Source of the DNA: DASRFA01 sp035651755
Lineage (GTDB): Bacteria > Desulfobacterota > Binatia > UBA12015
Assembly: GCA_035651755.1 (NCBI GenBank)
Contig: DASRFA010000052.1
Coordinates: forward strand, 1 to 26,779
Reading direction: 5' to 3'
Length of the DNA: 26,779 bases
Of this stretch, positions 7,057-15,333 are shown piece by piece. The translations under genes and the position numbers were made by a program. The first letter of the stretch is position 1, and every line of letters starts with the position of its first letter. A model generated the notes under the pieces. That model saw only the letters and a list, made by a program, of their open reading frames with translations. It was not told the origin of the DNA and did no database searches.

Positions 7057-7085
7057 TGGCTACCGGTAGCGGCCGTGAGGGTCAA
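7057..7085 (-). promoter_or_regulatory. putative promoter of the ABC-MlaC-TolC operon (TTGACC-N17-TAGCCA)
   Basis: On the minus strand TTGACC (7085-7080) and TAGCCA (7062-7057) are 17 bases apart. The ATG of the ATPase starts 8 bases after the -10 box, so +1 should lie within two bases of the start codon. The palindrome at 7059-7070 overlaps the -10 box. Confidence 0.5.
7059..7070. promoter_or_regulatory. 12-bp perfect palindrome, candidate operator
   Basis: GCTACCGGTAGC is a perfect palindrome that covers four bases of the -10 hexamer and part of the spacer of the ABC operon promoter. This is a typical repressor site (a TetR- or MarR-like dimer). No such regulator is encoded in the window. 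Confidence 0.4.
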
Positions 7086-7087
7086 TT

Positions 7088-7131
7088 GCGGCAGGTACGC
7101 TGCCGCGTTGCGCGCGCGCGACGGTGCGCGC
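7088..7131 (-). terminator. two GC-rich hairpins downstream of purA
   Basis: Between the purA stop and the ABC operon promoter lie an alternating GC hairpin (about 7109-7131, arms GCGCGCGC around GACGGT) and a perfect 7-bp hairpin (7088-7106, GCGGCAG and CTGCCGC around a 5-base loop). Neither is followed by a U-tract on the minus strand. They would act as a GC-rich, U-poor terminator or processing stop for the aminotransferase-serA-purA transcript. Confidence 0.45.
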
Positions 7132-7139
7132 GCATCATG

Positions 7140-8432
7140 CTACACCAGGAACGGGTCGCGCAGAAGAATCGTCTCGTCGCGCTCGGCGCCGACCGAGATC
7201 AGCGTCACCGGGGTACCGGTGAGCTCCTCGATGCGCGCGATGTAGCGGCGCGCGGCCGCCGGAAGGTCCTCGAAGCTGCGCGCCGAGCCGAGGTCCTCGG
7301 ACCAGCCTTCGAGCTCCTCGTACACCGGCCGCGCGGCGGCGAACGCGCGCACGCTCGCGGGGACGCGCTCGTAGCGCGTTCCGCCGCAGTCGTACGCGGT
7401 CGCGATCTTGACCGACTCGAGCCCCGACAGCACGTCGAGCTTCGTGAGCGCGAGACCGGACATGCCCGAGAGCCGCGCCGCCTGCCGCACGACCACGGCG
7501 TCGAACCAGCCGCAGCGCCGCGGGCGGCCGGTCGTGGAGCCGAACTCGACGCCGACGTCGCGCAGCTTCGCGCCGACGGCGTCGTCGAGCTCGGTCGGGA
7601 AGGGTCCGCCGCCGACGCGCGTCGTGTACGCCTTCGAGATCCCGAGCACGCGGTTCACCCAGCGCGGCGCGAGGCCCGCTCCGGTCCCGACCGCGCCCGC
7701 GACGATGTTCGACGACGTGACGAAGGGGTACGTCCCGTGATCGATGTCGAGCATCGTGCCGTGCGCGCCCTCGAAGAGCACGCGCCGGCCGCGCTCGAGC
7801 TGCTCCACCACGAAGAGCGCCGTGTCCGTCACGTGCGGCGCGAGCCGCTCGCCGTACGCGAGGTACTCGCGGCACGTGTCGTCGACGTCGACGGTCGGCC
7901 AGCCCCAGCGTTCGAGGACGGCGTTCCGGGTCTCGAGAAGGCGCACGAGGCGCTCGCGGAAGTAGTCCGGCTCGAGCAGATCGACGACGCGCAGCCCGCG
8001 GCGCGCCATCTTGTCCTCGTAGCAGGGGCCGATGCCGCGGCCGGTCGTGCCGATCTTGTCGGCTCCGAGCCGCTCCTCGCTCGCGATGTCGAGCTGGCGG
8101 TGCACCGGGAGCACCAGGTGCGCGCGCTCGTCGATCCGGAGCTGCGCCGGGTCCTTCAGGTAGCCGCGCTGCTGGAGCGCGTCGATCTCGGCGCACAGGA
8201 CGCCGGGGTCGATCACGACGCCGCTCCCGATCACGCAGGTCGTCTGCGGGTGCAGGACGCCGGCCGGCATGAGGTGCACGACGGTGCGCTCGTTGCCGAC
8301 CACGAGCGTGTGCCCTGCGTTGTTCCCGCCCTGGAAGCGGGCGACGACGTCCGCGTGCGCGGCGAAGAGGTCGACGACCTTGCCCTTCCCCTCGTCGCCC
8401 CACTGCGCGCCCACGATCACCAGCGATGGCAC
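7140..8432 (-). CDS. purA: adenylosuccinate synthetase
   Basis: 430 residues, the usual length. The enzyme makes adenylosuccinate from IMP, aspartate and GTP, the first committed step to AMP. GAQWGDEGKGK (8-18) is the phosphate loop with catalytic D13. NNAGHT carries catalytic H41. TTGRGIGP and GAHGTMLDIDHGTYPFVTSSN are family hallmarks, and the Asp-binding loop (VGGGPFPTEL, then a TGRPRRCGW segment) is intact. The GTG at 8432 is chosen because homology starts at once (VPSLVIVGAQ) and a GGAGAAG ribosome-binding site lies about 6 bases upstream. It is the last gene of an operon with serA, 49 bases after the serA stop. Confidence 0.97.
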   Translation of the reverse strand: MPSLVIVGAQWGDEGKGKVVDLFAAHADVVARFQGGNNAGHTLVVGNERTVVHLMPAGVLHPQTTCVIGSGVVIDPGVLCAEIDALQQRGYLKDPAQLRIDERAHLVLPVHRQLDIASEERLGADKIGTTGRGIGPCYEDKMARRGLRVVDLLEPDYFRERLVRLLETRNAVLERWGWPTVDVDDTCREYLAYGERLAPHVTDTALFVVEQLERGRRVLFEGAHGTMLDIDHGTYPFVTSSNIVAGAVGTGAGLAPRWVNRVLGISKAYTTRVGGGPFPTELDDAVGAKLRDVGVEFGSTTGRPRRCGWFDAVVVRQAARLSGMSGLALTKLDVLSGLESVKIATAYDCGGTRYERVPASVRAFAAARPVYEELEGWSEDLGSARSFEDLPAAARRYIARIEELTGTPVTLISVGAERDETILLRDPFLV

Positions 8433-8481
8433 GCTCTTCTCCCGTCGCGGCTCGGCCGCATGACCGGAACCGAGCCCACGT

Positions 8482-10092
8482 TCACAGCCGCAGCAGCGCG
8501 GCGGAGATGACGTCCGGCTGCTTCTTGAGCTCGGCCAGGACCTGGTCCGGCACCGGATCGTCGACGTGGAACAACGACACCGCTTGCCCACCGATCCGCT
8601 CGCGCCCGAGCTCGAGCCCCGCGATGTTCACGCGGTGGTGGCCGAGGAGCGTTCCGACCCTTCCCACGACGCCCGGCACGTCGCGGTTGTAGAGCATCAG
8701 GATGTATCCCTCGGGCACGGCCTCGAGGAAGAAATTGTTGAGCTTGACGAGACGCATCGTGGAGCGCCCGAAGACGGCGCCGGCGACCTCGTGCGTCGTG
8801 CCGGACGAGAACTTGACCTTCACCGCGATCCGGTTCCGGTAGTCGCCCGGCTGCATCGAGAGCGTCTCGCTCACGTGGATGCCGCGCTCGCGCGCGATCA
8901 CGGGCGCGCTCACGTAGTTCAGGTCGGCGCCGAGGATCGGGACGAGGAGGCCGCGGATGATCGCGGCCGTGATGGTCTTCGTGGGGTGATCGGCGACGTC
9001 GCCGCGGTACTCGATCGCGACGTCGACCGGGGCGCCGCCGCAGGGCGGCGTATCGACGGAGCAGAGCTGCGCCGTCAGCGCTCCCAGCTTCTCCCCGAGC
9101 ACGAGGAACGGGCCGAGAACCTCGCGCTGCTCCGGCGTCAGCGCCGGCATGTTCACGGCCGAGATGATCGCGCCGCGCGTGAGGAACGCGACCACCTGCT
9201 CGGCGATCGCGATCGCGACGTTGACCTGCGCCTCGCCGGTCGACGCGCCGAGGTGCGGGGTCGCGACCACCTGCGGGAGCGAGATGAGCGGATGATCCGC
9301 CGGCGGCGGCTCCTCCGCGAAGACGTCGAATGCGGCGCCGGCGACGTGGCCCGATCGGATCGCGTCCGCGACGGCCGCTTCGTCGACGATGCCGCCGCGG
9401 GCGCAGTTCACGACGCGAACGCCGCGCTTCGTCTTGGCGAGCGCGGCCGCGTCGATCAGGTTCCGCGTCTCGTTGGTGAGCGGCACGTGCACGGTGACGA
9501 AGTCCGAGCGCGCGAGCAGGTCGTCGAGGCTGACCAGCTCGACGGCGAGCGGCTTGTTCTCCTCGGTGACGAACGGGTCGTACGCGACGACCCGCATCTG
9601 GAGGCCGTTCGCGCGATCGGCGACGACGCGCCCGATGTTCCCGAGCCCGATCACCCCGAGCGTCTTGCCCGTCACCTCGCTGCCGAGGAACTTGCCGCGC
9701 TCCCACTTCCCGGCGCGGAGCGACGCGTTCGCCTGCGGGATGTGGCGGGCGCACGCGAGCATCATCGAGATCGCGTGCTCGGCGGTCGTGACGTTGTTGC
9801 CGCCGGGCGTGTTCATCACGACGATCCCGCGGCGGGTGGCGGCCGGGACGTCGATGTTGTCGACGCCGATGCCGGCGCGCCCGATGACCTTGAGCCGGCT
9901 TCCGGCCGCGATGACGTCGGCCGTGACCTTGGTGCCGCTCCGGACGATGAGCGCGTCGTACTCGCCGATCATCGGCACGATCTCGTCGCGCTTCAGGACG
10001 CCGCGCTCGTCGACCGAGATCTCCGAGCTCGCGCGCAGGATCGCGAGGCCTTCGGGCGCAAGGGCCTCCGAGACCAGGACGCGATACGCCAC
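8482..10092 (-). CDS. serA: D-3-phosphoglycerate dehydrogenase, long form with ASB and ACT domains
   Basis: 536 residues. Oxidises 3-phosphoglycerate to 3-phosphohydroxypyruvate with NAD+, opening serine synthesis. The NAD-binding motif is GLGNIG (149-154). Catalytic R232 (NCARGGIVDE), E261 and H280 (PHLGAS) are present. Residues from about 310 to 455 are the allosteric-substrate-binding domain of the long-form enzyme. The last 75 or so form an ACT domain (ILMLYNRDVPGVVGRVGTLLGHHRVNI), the likely serine-feedback site. The start is GTG with only a weak, distant GAGG. It follows the aminotransferase gene by 10 bases, which suggests the two act in sequence. Confidence 0.96.
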   Translation of the reverse strand: MAYRVLVSEALAPEGLAILRASSEISVDERGVLKRDEIVPMIGEYDALIVRSGTKVTADVIAAGSRLKVIGRAGIGVDNIDVPAATRRGIVVMNTPGGNNVTTAEHAISMMLACARHIPQANASLRAGKWERGKFLGSEVTGKTLGVIGLGNIGRVVADRANGLQMRVVAYDPFVTEENKPLAVELVSLDDLLARSDFVTVHVPLTNETRNLIDAAALAKTKRGVRVVNCARGGIVDEAAVADAIRSGHVAGAAFDVFAEEPPPADHPLISLPQVVATPHLGASTGEAQVNVAIAIAEQVVAFLTRGAIISAVNMPALTPEQREVLGPFLVLGEKLGALTAQLCSVDTPPCGGAPVDVAIEYRGDVADHPTKTITAAIIRGLLVPILGADLNYVSAPVIARERGIHVSETLSMQPGDYRNRIAVKVKFSSGTTHEVAGAVFGRSTMRLVKLNNFFLEAVPEGYILMLYNRDVPGVVGRVGTLLGHHRVNIAGLELGRERIGGQAVSLFHVDDPVPDQVLAELKKQPDVISAALLRL

Positions 10093-10102
10093 CGATCCGC
10101 CC

Positions 10103-11278
10103 TCAGGCGCGCGCGCCCGCGGGGGGCAGCGCCTCCGCCAGGATCGCCTGCGCGCGGCCCACGCCGCGCCCGAACGCGACCTCCGCGCCGAAGCGCGAGA
10201 GCGCCATCTCGATCGCCGCGAGCCCCGTCACGACGTCGAACTCGCCGGTGAATCCGAGGTGCGCGAGCCGCAGGATCTTTCCCTTGTACTGGTCCTGCCC
10301 ACCCGCGACCTCGACGCCGAGCGAGTAGCGCAGGTACTTCTGGAGCGCGCCGCCGTCGACGCCCGGCGGCGTGAAGATGCCGGTCACCGCCGGGCTCGGG
10401 TTCTCCTTCGCCACCAGCTCGAGCCCGATTCCCTGCGCTCCGGCGCGCGTCGCCCGCATGAGGCGGTCGCAGCGCGCGAAGATCTGCTCGAGGCCGTCGT
10501 CGATCATCCGGTCGAGCGCCTGCGCGAGCCCGTAGATCAGGTTGATCGCCGGCGTGTAGGCGGTCGTGTTCTTGTGGAGGTTTTCGCGCTCGCGGCGGAG
10601 GTCGAAGTAGAAGCGCGGCAGCTTCGCGCGCTCGCCGAAGCGCCACGCACGCTCGGAGAGCGCGATGAAGGCGAGACCCGGCGGCAGCATGAACGCCTTC
10701 TGCGAGCCGGAGACGAGCACGTCGATTCCCCAGCGATCCATCGGCATCGGCGTGACGCCGACCGCGGTGATGCCGTCGACGATCAGCAGCGTGTCGCGAT
10801 CGCGCGTCAAGCGCGCGATCGGCTCGACCGGGTGCAGCACGGTCGTGGACGTTTCGCTCGCCTGCATCAGCACCGCTCGGAGCTCGGGGCGGCGCTTCAA
10901 CGCCGCCTCGACCGCCGCGGGGTCGACCGCGCGGCCCCACTCGACGGTCAGCTCCTCGACGTCGAGACCGAAGGTCCGGCAGATCTTCACCCACCGCTCG
11001 CCGAACTTGCCGCCGTTGACGCACAGGACGGCGTCGCCCGGCGACAGCGTGTTCGTGACCGCCGCCTCCATCGCGCCCGTGCCCGATGCGGCGAGGACCA
11101 TCACGTCCTGCTCGGTCTCGAAGACCGCCTTCAGCCGATCGCGCACGCCGGCGACGATCTTCTCGAACTCCGGCGTGCGATGGTGGATCGTCGGCGACGC
11201 GAGCTCGAGCAGCACTTCGGCGGGCACCGCCGTCGGTCCCGGCGCGAGAAGATAGTTCTTGAGCGGTCGATGTTTCAT
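10103..11278 (-). CDS. class V PLP-dependent aminotransferase (alanine/serine-glyoxylate or phosphoserine type)
   Basis: 391 residues from the ATG at 11278, where family homology begins (KNYLLAPGPTAVP). SGTGAMEAAVTN binds the cofactor phosphate, D168 in LIVDGITAVG contacts the pyridine ring, and K194 in SGSQKAFMLPPG forms the Schiff base. This is the alanine-glyoxylate / serine-pyruvate aminotransferase subgroup, not classical SerC. Its place 10 bases ahead of serA suggests it supplies the transamination after phosphoglycerate oxidation; related class V enzymes are reported to replace SerC in some lineages. A serine-glyoxylate role is the alternative. The long upstream extension from 11404 is rejected because it shows no homology and runs over the promoter. 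Confidence 0.9.
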   Translation of the reverse strand: MKHRPLKNYLLAPGPTAVPAEVLLELASPTIHHRTPEFEKIVAGVRDRLKAVFETEQDVMVLAASGTGAMEAAVTNTLSPGDAVLCVNGGKFGERWVKICRTFGLDVEELTVEWGRAVDPAAVEAALKRRPELRAVLMQASETSTTVLHPVEPIARLTRDRDTLLIVDGITAVGVTPMPMDRWGIDVLVSGSQKAFMLPPGLAFIALSERAWRFGERAKLPRFYFDLRRERENLHKNTTAYTPAINLIYGLAQALDRMIDDGLEQIFARCDRLMRATRAGAQGIGLELVAKENPSPAVTGIFTPPGVDGGALQKYLRYSLGVEVAGGQDQYKGKILRLAHLGFTGEFDVVTGLAAIEMALSRFGAEVAFGRGVGRAQAILAEALPPAGARA

Positions 11279-11363
11279 GCCGACCCTGTCCGTAGCGCCG
11301 CGAGCGCGTTTCGCAAATCCGCCGCGCGCGGGCGCGCGCCGCGTCGCGAGCGGCCCGGGCGCG

Positions 11364-11392
11364 TCGCTATCCGAGGCCCGATGGGCAGTCAA
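11364..11392 (-). promoter_or_regulatory. putative promoter of the aminotransferase-serA-purA operon (TTGACT-N17-TAGCGA)
   Basis: On the minus strand TTGACT (11392-11387) is followed after 17 bases by TAGCGA (11369-11364). The predicted leader to the ATG at 11278 is about 80 bases. The leader is rich in short GC palindromes; I see no recognised riboswitch. Confidence 0.5.
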
Positions 11393-11429
11393 GCGCGCCG
11401 GCACGATCGTCGAAGCGCCGCGTAGCGCG

Positions 11430-11458
11430 TTGACAAGCGTGGAGAGCGCGGATACCCG
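11430..11458 (+). promoter_or_regulatory. putative promoter of the second tolC gene (TTGACA-N17-TACCCG)
   Basis: A perfect TTGACA at 11430-11435, a 17-base spacer, and TACCCG at 11453-11458. The GTG start at 11465 is 6 bases past the -10 box, so the transcript may begin at the start codon. With the promoter at 11364-11392 it forms a divergent pair separated by 37 bases. Confidence 0.5.
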
Positions 11459-11464
11459 ATCGCT

Positions 11465-13390
11465 GTGCCGGGGGGTCCGCGAGACCGGCGACGACGCGCG
11501 GCGCGCCTCGTCGCCGTCCGTTGTTTTTTTGGCTTGCTAGCGGGCTCGACTGCGCTGGCGGCGCCCGCCGCCGGGCAAACGGTCCCGATCCGGGACGAGA
11601 AGGCGATCGAGAGCCCCGACACCGTCACGCCGGGCGAGCTCGAGCCGCCGGCGAAGATCGAGAGGCCCTTCGAGGCGGGCCCGGCGGCTCCACTGCCCGG
11701 GCCGCCGCCCGCCGCCGTCCCGGGCGCGCGCTCGAGCGCGACCTTCACGGGCACGGTCGCGGGAGAGCCGATGCGCGCGGGCCCGAACTGGGACCTCCCG
11801 CCGCTGCCGTCGTGGGGCCGGGCCTGGCGCGACCAATTCCGGGCTCCCGGCGGGCCTCCGCCGCTGCCCGACATCCCGCCGCTCGGGGCGACCCCGGCGC
11901 GCCTCACGATCCGCGAGGCCGTCGCGGCGGCGCTGCAGAACAACCCCGGGCTGATCGCGCAGTCGCTCACGCCGATCGTCCAGCAGCAGGGCATCCTGGG
12001 CGCGGAGGCGCGCTTCGACCCGATCTTCGCGGCCGAGACCGACTACAACCACACGGTCACGCCGGCGACCTCCGCGCTCTCGGGTGCCCAGACCGTCGAC
12101 ATCTCGAACTTCAACTGGAACTTCTACGCCCACAAGGGGCTGATCACGGGCGCCAACCTCGACGTGCAGTTCCTGAACAACCGCTTCAAGTCGAACTCGG
12201 ACTTCCAGGGTCTGAGCCCCCAGTACCAGCCGATCCCGTCGGTGACGCTGAACCAGCCGCTCCTGCGCGACTTCGGCCTCTACTTCACGCGCCTGCGGAT
12301 CGACATCGCCGAGGTCGCGACCGACGCCGCGATCGAGGACTACCGCGCCGCAGTCGCCGATTTCATCACGCGCGTCATCCGCGGCTACTGGGACGTCGTG
12401 CTCACGAACGAGGTCCTGCGGGTCCGGCAGGACTCGCTCGCGCTCGCGCAGCAGACGGTGCGCGACAACCGGACTCGGGTGGACGTCGGCGTGCTGCCGC
12501 CGGTCGCCGTGAAGGAGAGCGAGGCGGAGGCCGCGCGCCGCGAGGAGGAGGTCATCGTCGCGGAGAACCAGTCGTTCCAGGCGAAGCGAGTCCTGCAGCA
12601 GCTCGTCTTCCTGCCCGGGTTCAACGAGTGGCTGCCGCGCGCGATCGACCCGGTCGACAGGCCGTCGACCGAGCGCGTCGATCTCAACCCGGAGGCGTCG
12701 CTCCAGACGGCGGTCACGCAGCGCGGCGAGATCCGCTCGGCACGCCTCAACGTGCAGGCGAACGACCTGAACGTGAAGATCACCGAGAACCAGCTCATGC
12801 CGCGATTCGACGTCTTCGGGACGTACGGTGTGAACTCGCTCTCCGGCGACCCGACGCGCGCCAACGACCCGCTGAACTTCCGGAGCATCTACGGCGGCAC
12901 CTACGGCGACGCGCTCGGCCGGCTGATCTCCAACAACTTCTACACCTACGCCGGCGGCGTCCGACTCGAGGTTCCGCTCGCGAACGCGGCCGCCGACGCG
13001 GCGGCGCAGCAGAGCCGGGTCCAGCGCGAGCAGGCGATGGGGACCTACCGCCAGCGCGTGTCCGACGTGCTGCTGGAGGTCGGGCAGTCGCTCGGCGACG
13101 TGAGCTCGAACATGAAGCGGATCGACGCGTCGCGGGTCGCGCGCGAGCTGGCCGAGGAGAACCTCGCCAACCAGACCCGGCGCTACGAGGTCGGCATGGT
13201 GACGACGACCGACCTCATCCGGTTCCAGAACGAGGTTTCGAATGCGCGCCTCGTCGAGATCCAGGCGGTCATCGACTACAACAACTCGATCACCGCGCTC
13301 GAGCGGGCCGAGGGGACGCTCCTCGACCGCTTCAACGTCGAGGTCGCGCAGCGGCGGGCGACGGCCACGCCGTGGTGGGCGCGCTTCTGA
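11465..13390 (+). CDS. TolC-family outer-membrane protein with proline-rich N-terminal extension
   Basis: 641 residues, much longer than the usual 430-500. Residues 1-38 are a signal peptide (RRRRAARLVAVRCFFGLLAG, then Ala-rich, cut before QTVPI). Residues 39-145 are Pro/Gly/Ala-rich (LPGPPPAAVPG, APGGPPPLPDIPPLG) and lack homology. TolC repeat 1 starts at RLTIREAVAAALQNNPGL. The body has beta-strand segments such as ITGANLDVQFLNN, a VTLNQPLLRDFG motif, the periplasmic helices, and repeat 2 ending VVDYNN-like (VIDYNNSITALERAEGTLLD). The GTG is chosen because an in-frame stop lies 42 bases upstream and the signal peptide needs it. No Shine-Dalgarno is seen. It stands alone, divergent from the aminotransferase operon, so its inner-membrane partner is not in the window. 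Confidence 0.88.
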   Translation: MPGGPRDRRRRAARLVAVRCFFGLLAGSTALAAPAAGQTVPIRDEKAIESPDTVTPGELEPPAKIERPFEAGPAAPLPGPPPAAVPGARSSATFTGTVAGEPMRAGPNWDLPPLPSWGRAWRDQFRAPGGPPPLPDIPPLGATPARLTIREAVAAALQNNPGLIAQSLTPIVQQQGILGAEARFDPIFAAETDYNHTVTPATSALSGAQTVDISNFNWNFYAHKGLITGANLDVQFLNNRFKSNSDFQGLSPQYQPIPSVTLNQPLLRDFGLYFTRLRIDIAEVATDAAIEDYRAAVADFITRVIRGYWDVVLTNEVLRVRQDSLALAQQTVRDNRTRVDVGVLPPVAVKESEAEAARREEEVIVAENQSFQAKRVLQQLVFLPGFNEWLPRAIDPVDRPSTERVDLNPEASLQTAVTQRGEIRSARLNVQANDLNVKITENQLMPRFDVFGTYGVNSLSGDPTRANDPLNFRSIYGGTYGDALGRLISNNFYTYAGGVRLEVPLANAAADAAAQQSRVQREQAMGTYRQRVSDVLLEVGQSLGDVSSNMKRIDASRVARELAEENLANQTRRYEVGMVTTTDLIRFQNEVSNARLVEIQAVIDYNNSITALERAEGTLLDRFNVEVAQRRATATPWWARF

Positions 13391-13393
13391 AAA

Positions 13394-13945
13394 TCAGCTC
13401 CGGCGGTGGCCGATGAGGGTCATGAACTCGTCGCGCGTCTCCTGGCGCTCGCGGAAGACGCCGAACATCGCGCTCGTCACGACGTAGGAGTTCTGCTTCT
13501 CGACGCCGCGCATGCGCATGCAGAGGTGCTCGGCCTCGACGACGACCGCGACGCCCTCGGGGCGGAGCTTCTCCATGAGGAGCGACGCGATCTGGGTCGT
13601 CATGCGCTCCTGGACCTGGAGGCGGCGCGCGTAGACGTCCACCAGGCGCGCGAGCTTCGAGATGCCGACGATCTTCCCCTTCGGGAGGTACGCGATGTGG
13701 GTCTTGCCGAAGAACGGGAGGATGTGGTGCTCGCAGAGCGAGAAGAAGTCGATGTCCTTCATGATGATCATCTCGGAGTAGTCCTCGGTGAAGAGGGCTC
13801 CGTTGATGATCTTCTCGGGATCCTGCGCGTAGCCGCGGGTGAGCTCGCGGATCGCGCGCGCCACCCGCTCCGGCGTCCGCTTCAGGCCCTCGCGAGCGGG
13901 ATCCTCGCCCAGCTCGCGCAGGATCGCATCGACGTGCTTCTCCAC
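13394..13945 (-). CDS. folE: GTP cyclohydrolase I (FolE type I)
   Basis: 183 residues. Converts GTP to 7,8-dihydroneopterin triphosphate, entering folate or pterin synthesis. Zinc ligands C71 and H74 in SLCEHHILPF and C142 in HLCMRMRG are in place, as are the catalytic His pair (H73, H140) and YLPKGKIVGISKLARLV. It is shorter at the N-terminus than the E. coli enzyme, as in many bacteria. The start is GTG with a good GGGAGG seven bases upstream. Its stop is only three bases from the stop of the convergent tolC gene, and 66 bases with a hairpin separate it from the upstream kinase gene. Confidence 0.96.
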   Translation of the reverse strand: MEKHVDAILRELGEDPAREGLKRTPERVARAIRELTRGYAQDPEKIINGALFTEDYSEMIIMKDIDFFSLCEHHILPFFGKTHIAYLPKGKIVGISKLARLVDVYARRLQVQERMTTQIASLLMEKLRPEGVAVVVEAEHLCMRMRGVEKQNSYVVTSAMFGVFRERQETRDEFMTLIGHRRS

Positions 13946-13966
13946 CGGAGGGCCTCCCAGGACTTT

Positions 13967-13984
13967 CCGTCCGGGCTCGGACGG
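13967..13984. terminator. 7-bp hairpin between the kinase gene and folE
   Basis: CCGTCCG (13967-13973) and CGGACGG (13978-13984) pair perfectly around GGCT. The hairpin is 27 bases after the kinase stop and about 20 bases before the folE start. It may be a U-poor terminator or a leader hairpin for folE. Confidence 0.4.
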
Positions 13985-14011
13985 GTCTGTCGGACGACCG
14001 CCAAAAGGACG

Positions 14012-15142
14012 TTAGCGGCTACCCTTTTTCTCGACCTGCTTCACCTTCTGGTAGCGACGATAGTCGTAGCCCGTCGCCATGGCGAGCAGCATTGGCTCCA
14101 TACCGCCGTCGCGCTCGCGGCGGAGGACGGAGAGCCGGTCGAAGAAGTCCTGGAACCCGCGGACCGCTCGCGTCTGCTCGATGCTGGCGGCGACCTCGTC
14201 GCGGGCGTTGGCGCCGCCATTGGCGACGCGCTCCTCGGTGATGGCCGCGAGCCCGGCCTCCGCGGCCGGGAAGGCCACGACCTCCGCCAGGCGGGCGACC
14301 GTGAGGCGAAGCGCCGAGAAGCGGAGTTCGTTCGGAAACGCGTCCCACTCGGCGAGCGAAAGGGTGCGGGTCGACTCGTAGCCGGAGATCAGCGACTCGA
14401 ACCGCTTCAGGTCGTAGCGGCCCTCGGTGAAGGTGAAGGCGTTCACGGCCGTCGCGAGGTCGAAGATGAACTTGCCGCGGCAGCCCATCTCGAAGTCGAG
14501 GATGCCGACGACCTTCTCGCCCTTCAGGAGGACGCTCTCCGGGCGGAGGTCGCCGTGGATGACGCCCTTCGGGAGCTTCGTCTCGAGATAGCCGGCGAGG
14601 TACTCGACCTCCTCGTCGAGCGTGCGCGTGATCTTCTTGAAGTAGCCCGGCAGACGGCCGCGGATCTCGTTGTAAACCTCGCTCACCGCCTCGAACGTGA
14701 AGCGGTTCTCGACGCCCTTCTTGTAGCCTTTGCCGATCACGTGGAGGTCGGCGAGGACGCGCCCGATGCTCTCGAGCTGCGGGTGCGTCAAGCGTGCGAC
14801 GAGGACCTGTCGGCCGTCGATATGCTTGTAGGCGATGAGGCTCCGGCCCTCGAGGTCGCGGTAGAGGCGGCTCTTGCGATCGGCGAGGGGCTGCGGGCAC
14901 GGGAAGCCGTGCTTGCGCAGGAAGAGGAGGAGATCGATCTCGCGCTTCACCTCGATCTCGCCGCGGAGCTCGTCGAAGCGGAGGATCGATTTGCTTCGAC
15001 CCGCGTCGAGCAGCAGATGCACCGCGTGATTGGCGGGACGCGACCACGCCGGAGGTGCAGGCGCGATCGACTGGATCTTGCCGAGGCCATAGTCCTCGGC
15101 GATCGCGGCGATCACGCGTCGATCGACTGCTGATTCGCTCAT
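14012..15142 (-). CDS. aminoglycoside-phosphotransferase-fold kinase, homoserine-kinase-like
   Basis: 376 residues from the ATG at 15142; a GTG at 15166 would add 8 residues of no evident value. The N-lobe has ILRFDELRGEIEVKREIDLL with the probable ATP-binding Lys. The catalytic loop is HGDLRPESVL (196-205). The metal-binding segment is GILDFEMGCRG with D216. This is the APH/choline-kinase fold, most like bacterial ThrB-type homoserine kinases or HipA/SrkA-like kinases. The residue normally Asn in the loop (HGDLxxxN) is S203. A C-terminal extension of about 130 residues is helical and basic (YDYRRYQKVKQVEKKGSR). The substrate cannot be assigned. No Shine-Dalgarno is visible, and the probable promoter is about 180 bases upstream. 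Confidence 0.75.
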   Translation of the reverse strand: MSESAVDRRVIAAIAEDYGLGKIQSIAPAPPAWSRPANHAVHLLLDAGRSKSILRFDELRGEIEVKREIDLLLFLRKHGFPCPQPLADRKSRLYRDLEGRSLIAYKHIDGRQVLVARLTHPQLESIGRVLADLHVIGKGYKKGVENRFTFEAVSEVYNEIRGRLPGYFKKITRTLDEEVEYLAGYLETKLPKGVIHGDLRPESVLLKGEKVVGILDFEMGCRGKFIFDLATAVNAFTFTEGRYDLKRFESLISGYESTRTLSLAEWDAFPNELRFSALRLTVARLAEVVAFPAAEAGLAAITEERVANGGANARDEVAASIEQTRAVRGFQDFFDRLSVLRRERDGGMEPMLLAMATGYDYRRYQKVKQVEKKGSR

Positions 15143-15281
15143 TGACGACAAGCCGTATCTATCCACGGTTCAACCGGCGCCACCGGCCTCTCCGGGACCG
15201 TCGGCCCTCGTCGACGAGTGCAACCCCCGTCCCCGAACCGTCGCGCGCGACTCTCATCCCCAGTATGGGCACAACTGCCAT

Positions 15282-15333
15282 CGGCATTCGTGACATGCCG
15301 TTTGTGCGCCGCGCCCAACGTGCCGTCTATGCG
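15282..15333. promoter_or_regulatory. inverted and direct repeats in the kinase leader, candidate operator
   Basis: CGGCAT (15282-15287) and ATGCCG (15295-15300) form an inverted repeat with a 7-base gap. The 14-mers at 15295-15308 and 15320-15333 are direct repeats differing at three positions and 25 bases apart; the second overlaps the putative -10 box. This part of the 240-base gap between the kinase and isocitrate dehydrogenase genes is visibly poorer in GC than its surroundings. I see no gene in the gap. Confidence 0.35.

Noticed and set aside
6117..7085. Long frame that would fuse the MlaC-like protein to an upstream stretch
   Set aside because: It is antiparallel in reading to nothing real: the ABC ATPase is clearly encoded in another frame on the same strand and ends at the MlaC GTG.
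11279..11404. N-terminal extension of the aminotransferase from an upstream start at 11404
   Set aside because: Residues are Arg/Ala-rich with no homology, and the stretch contains the probable promoter.
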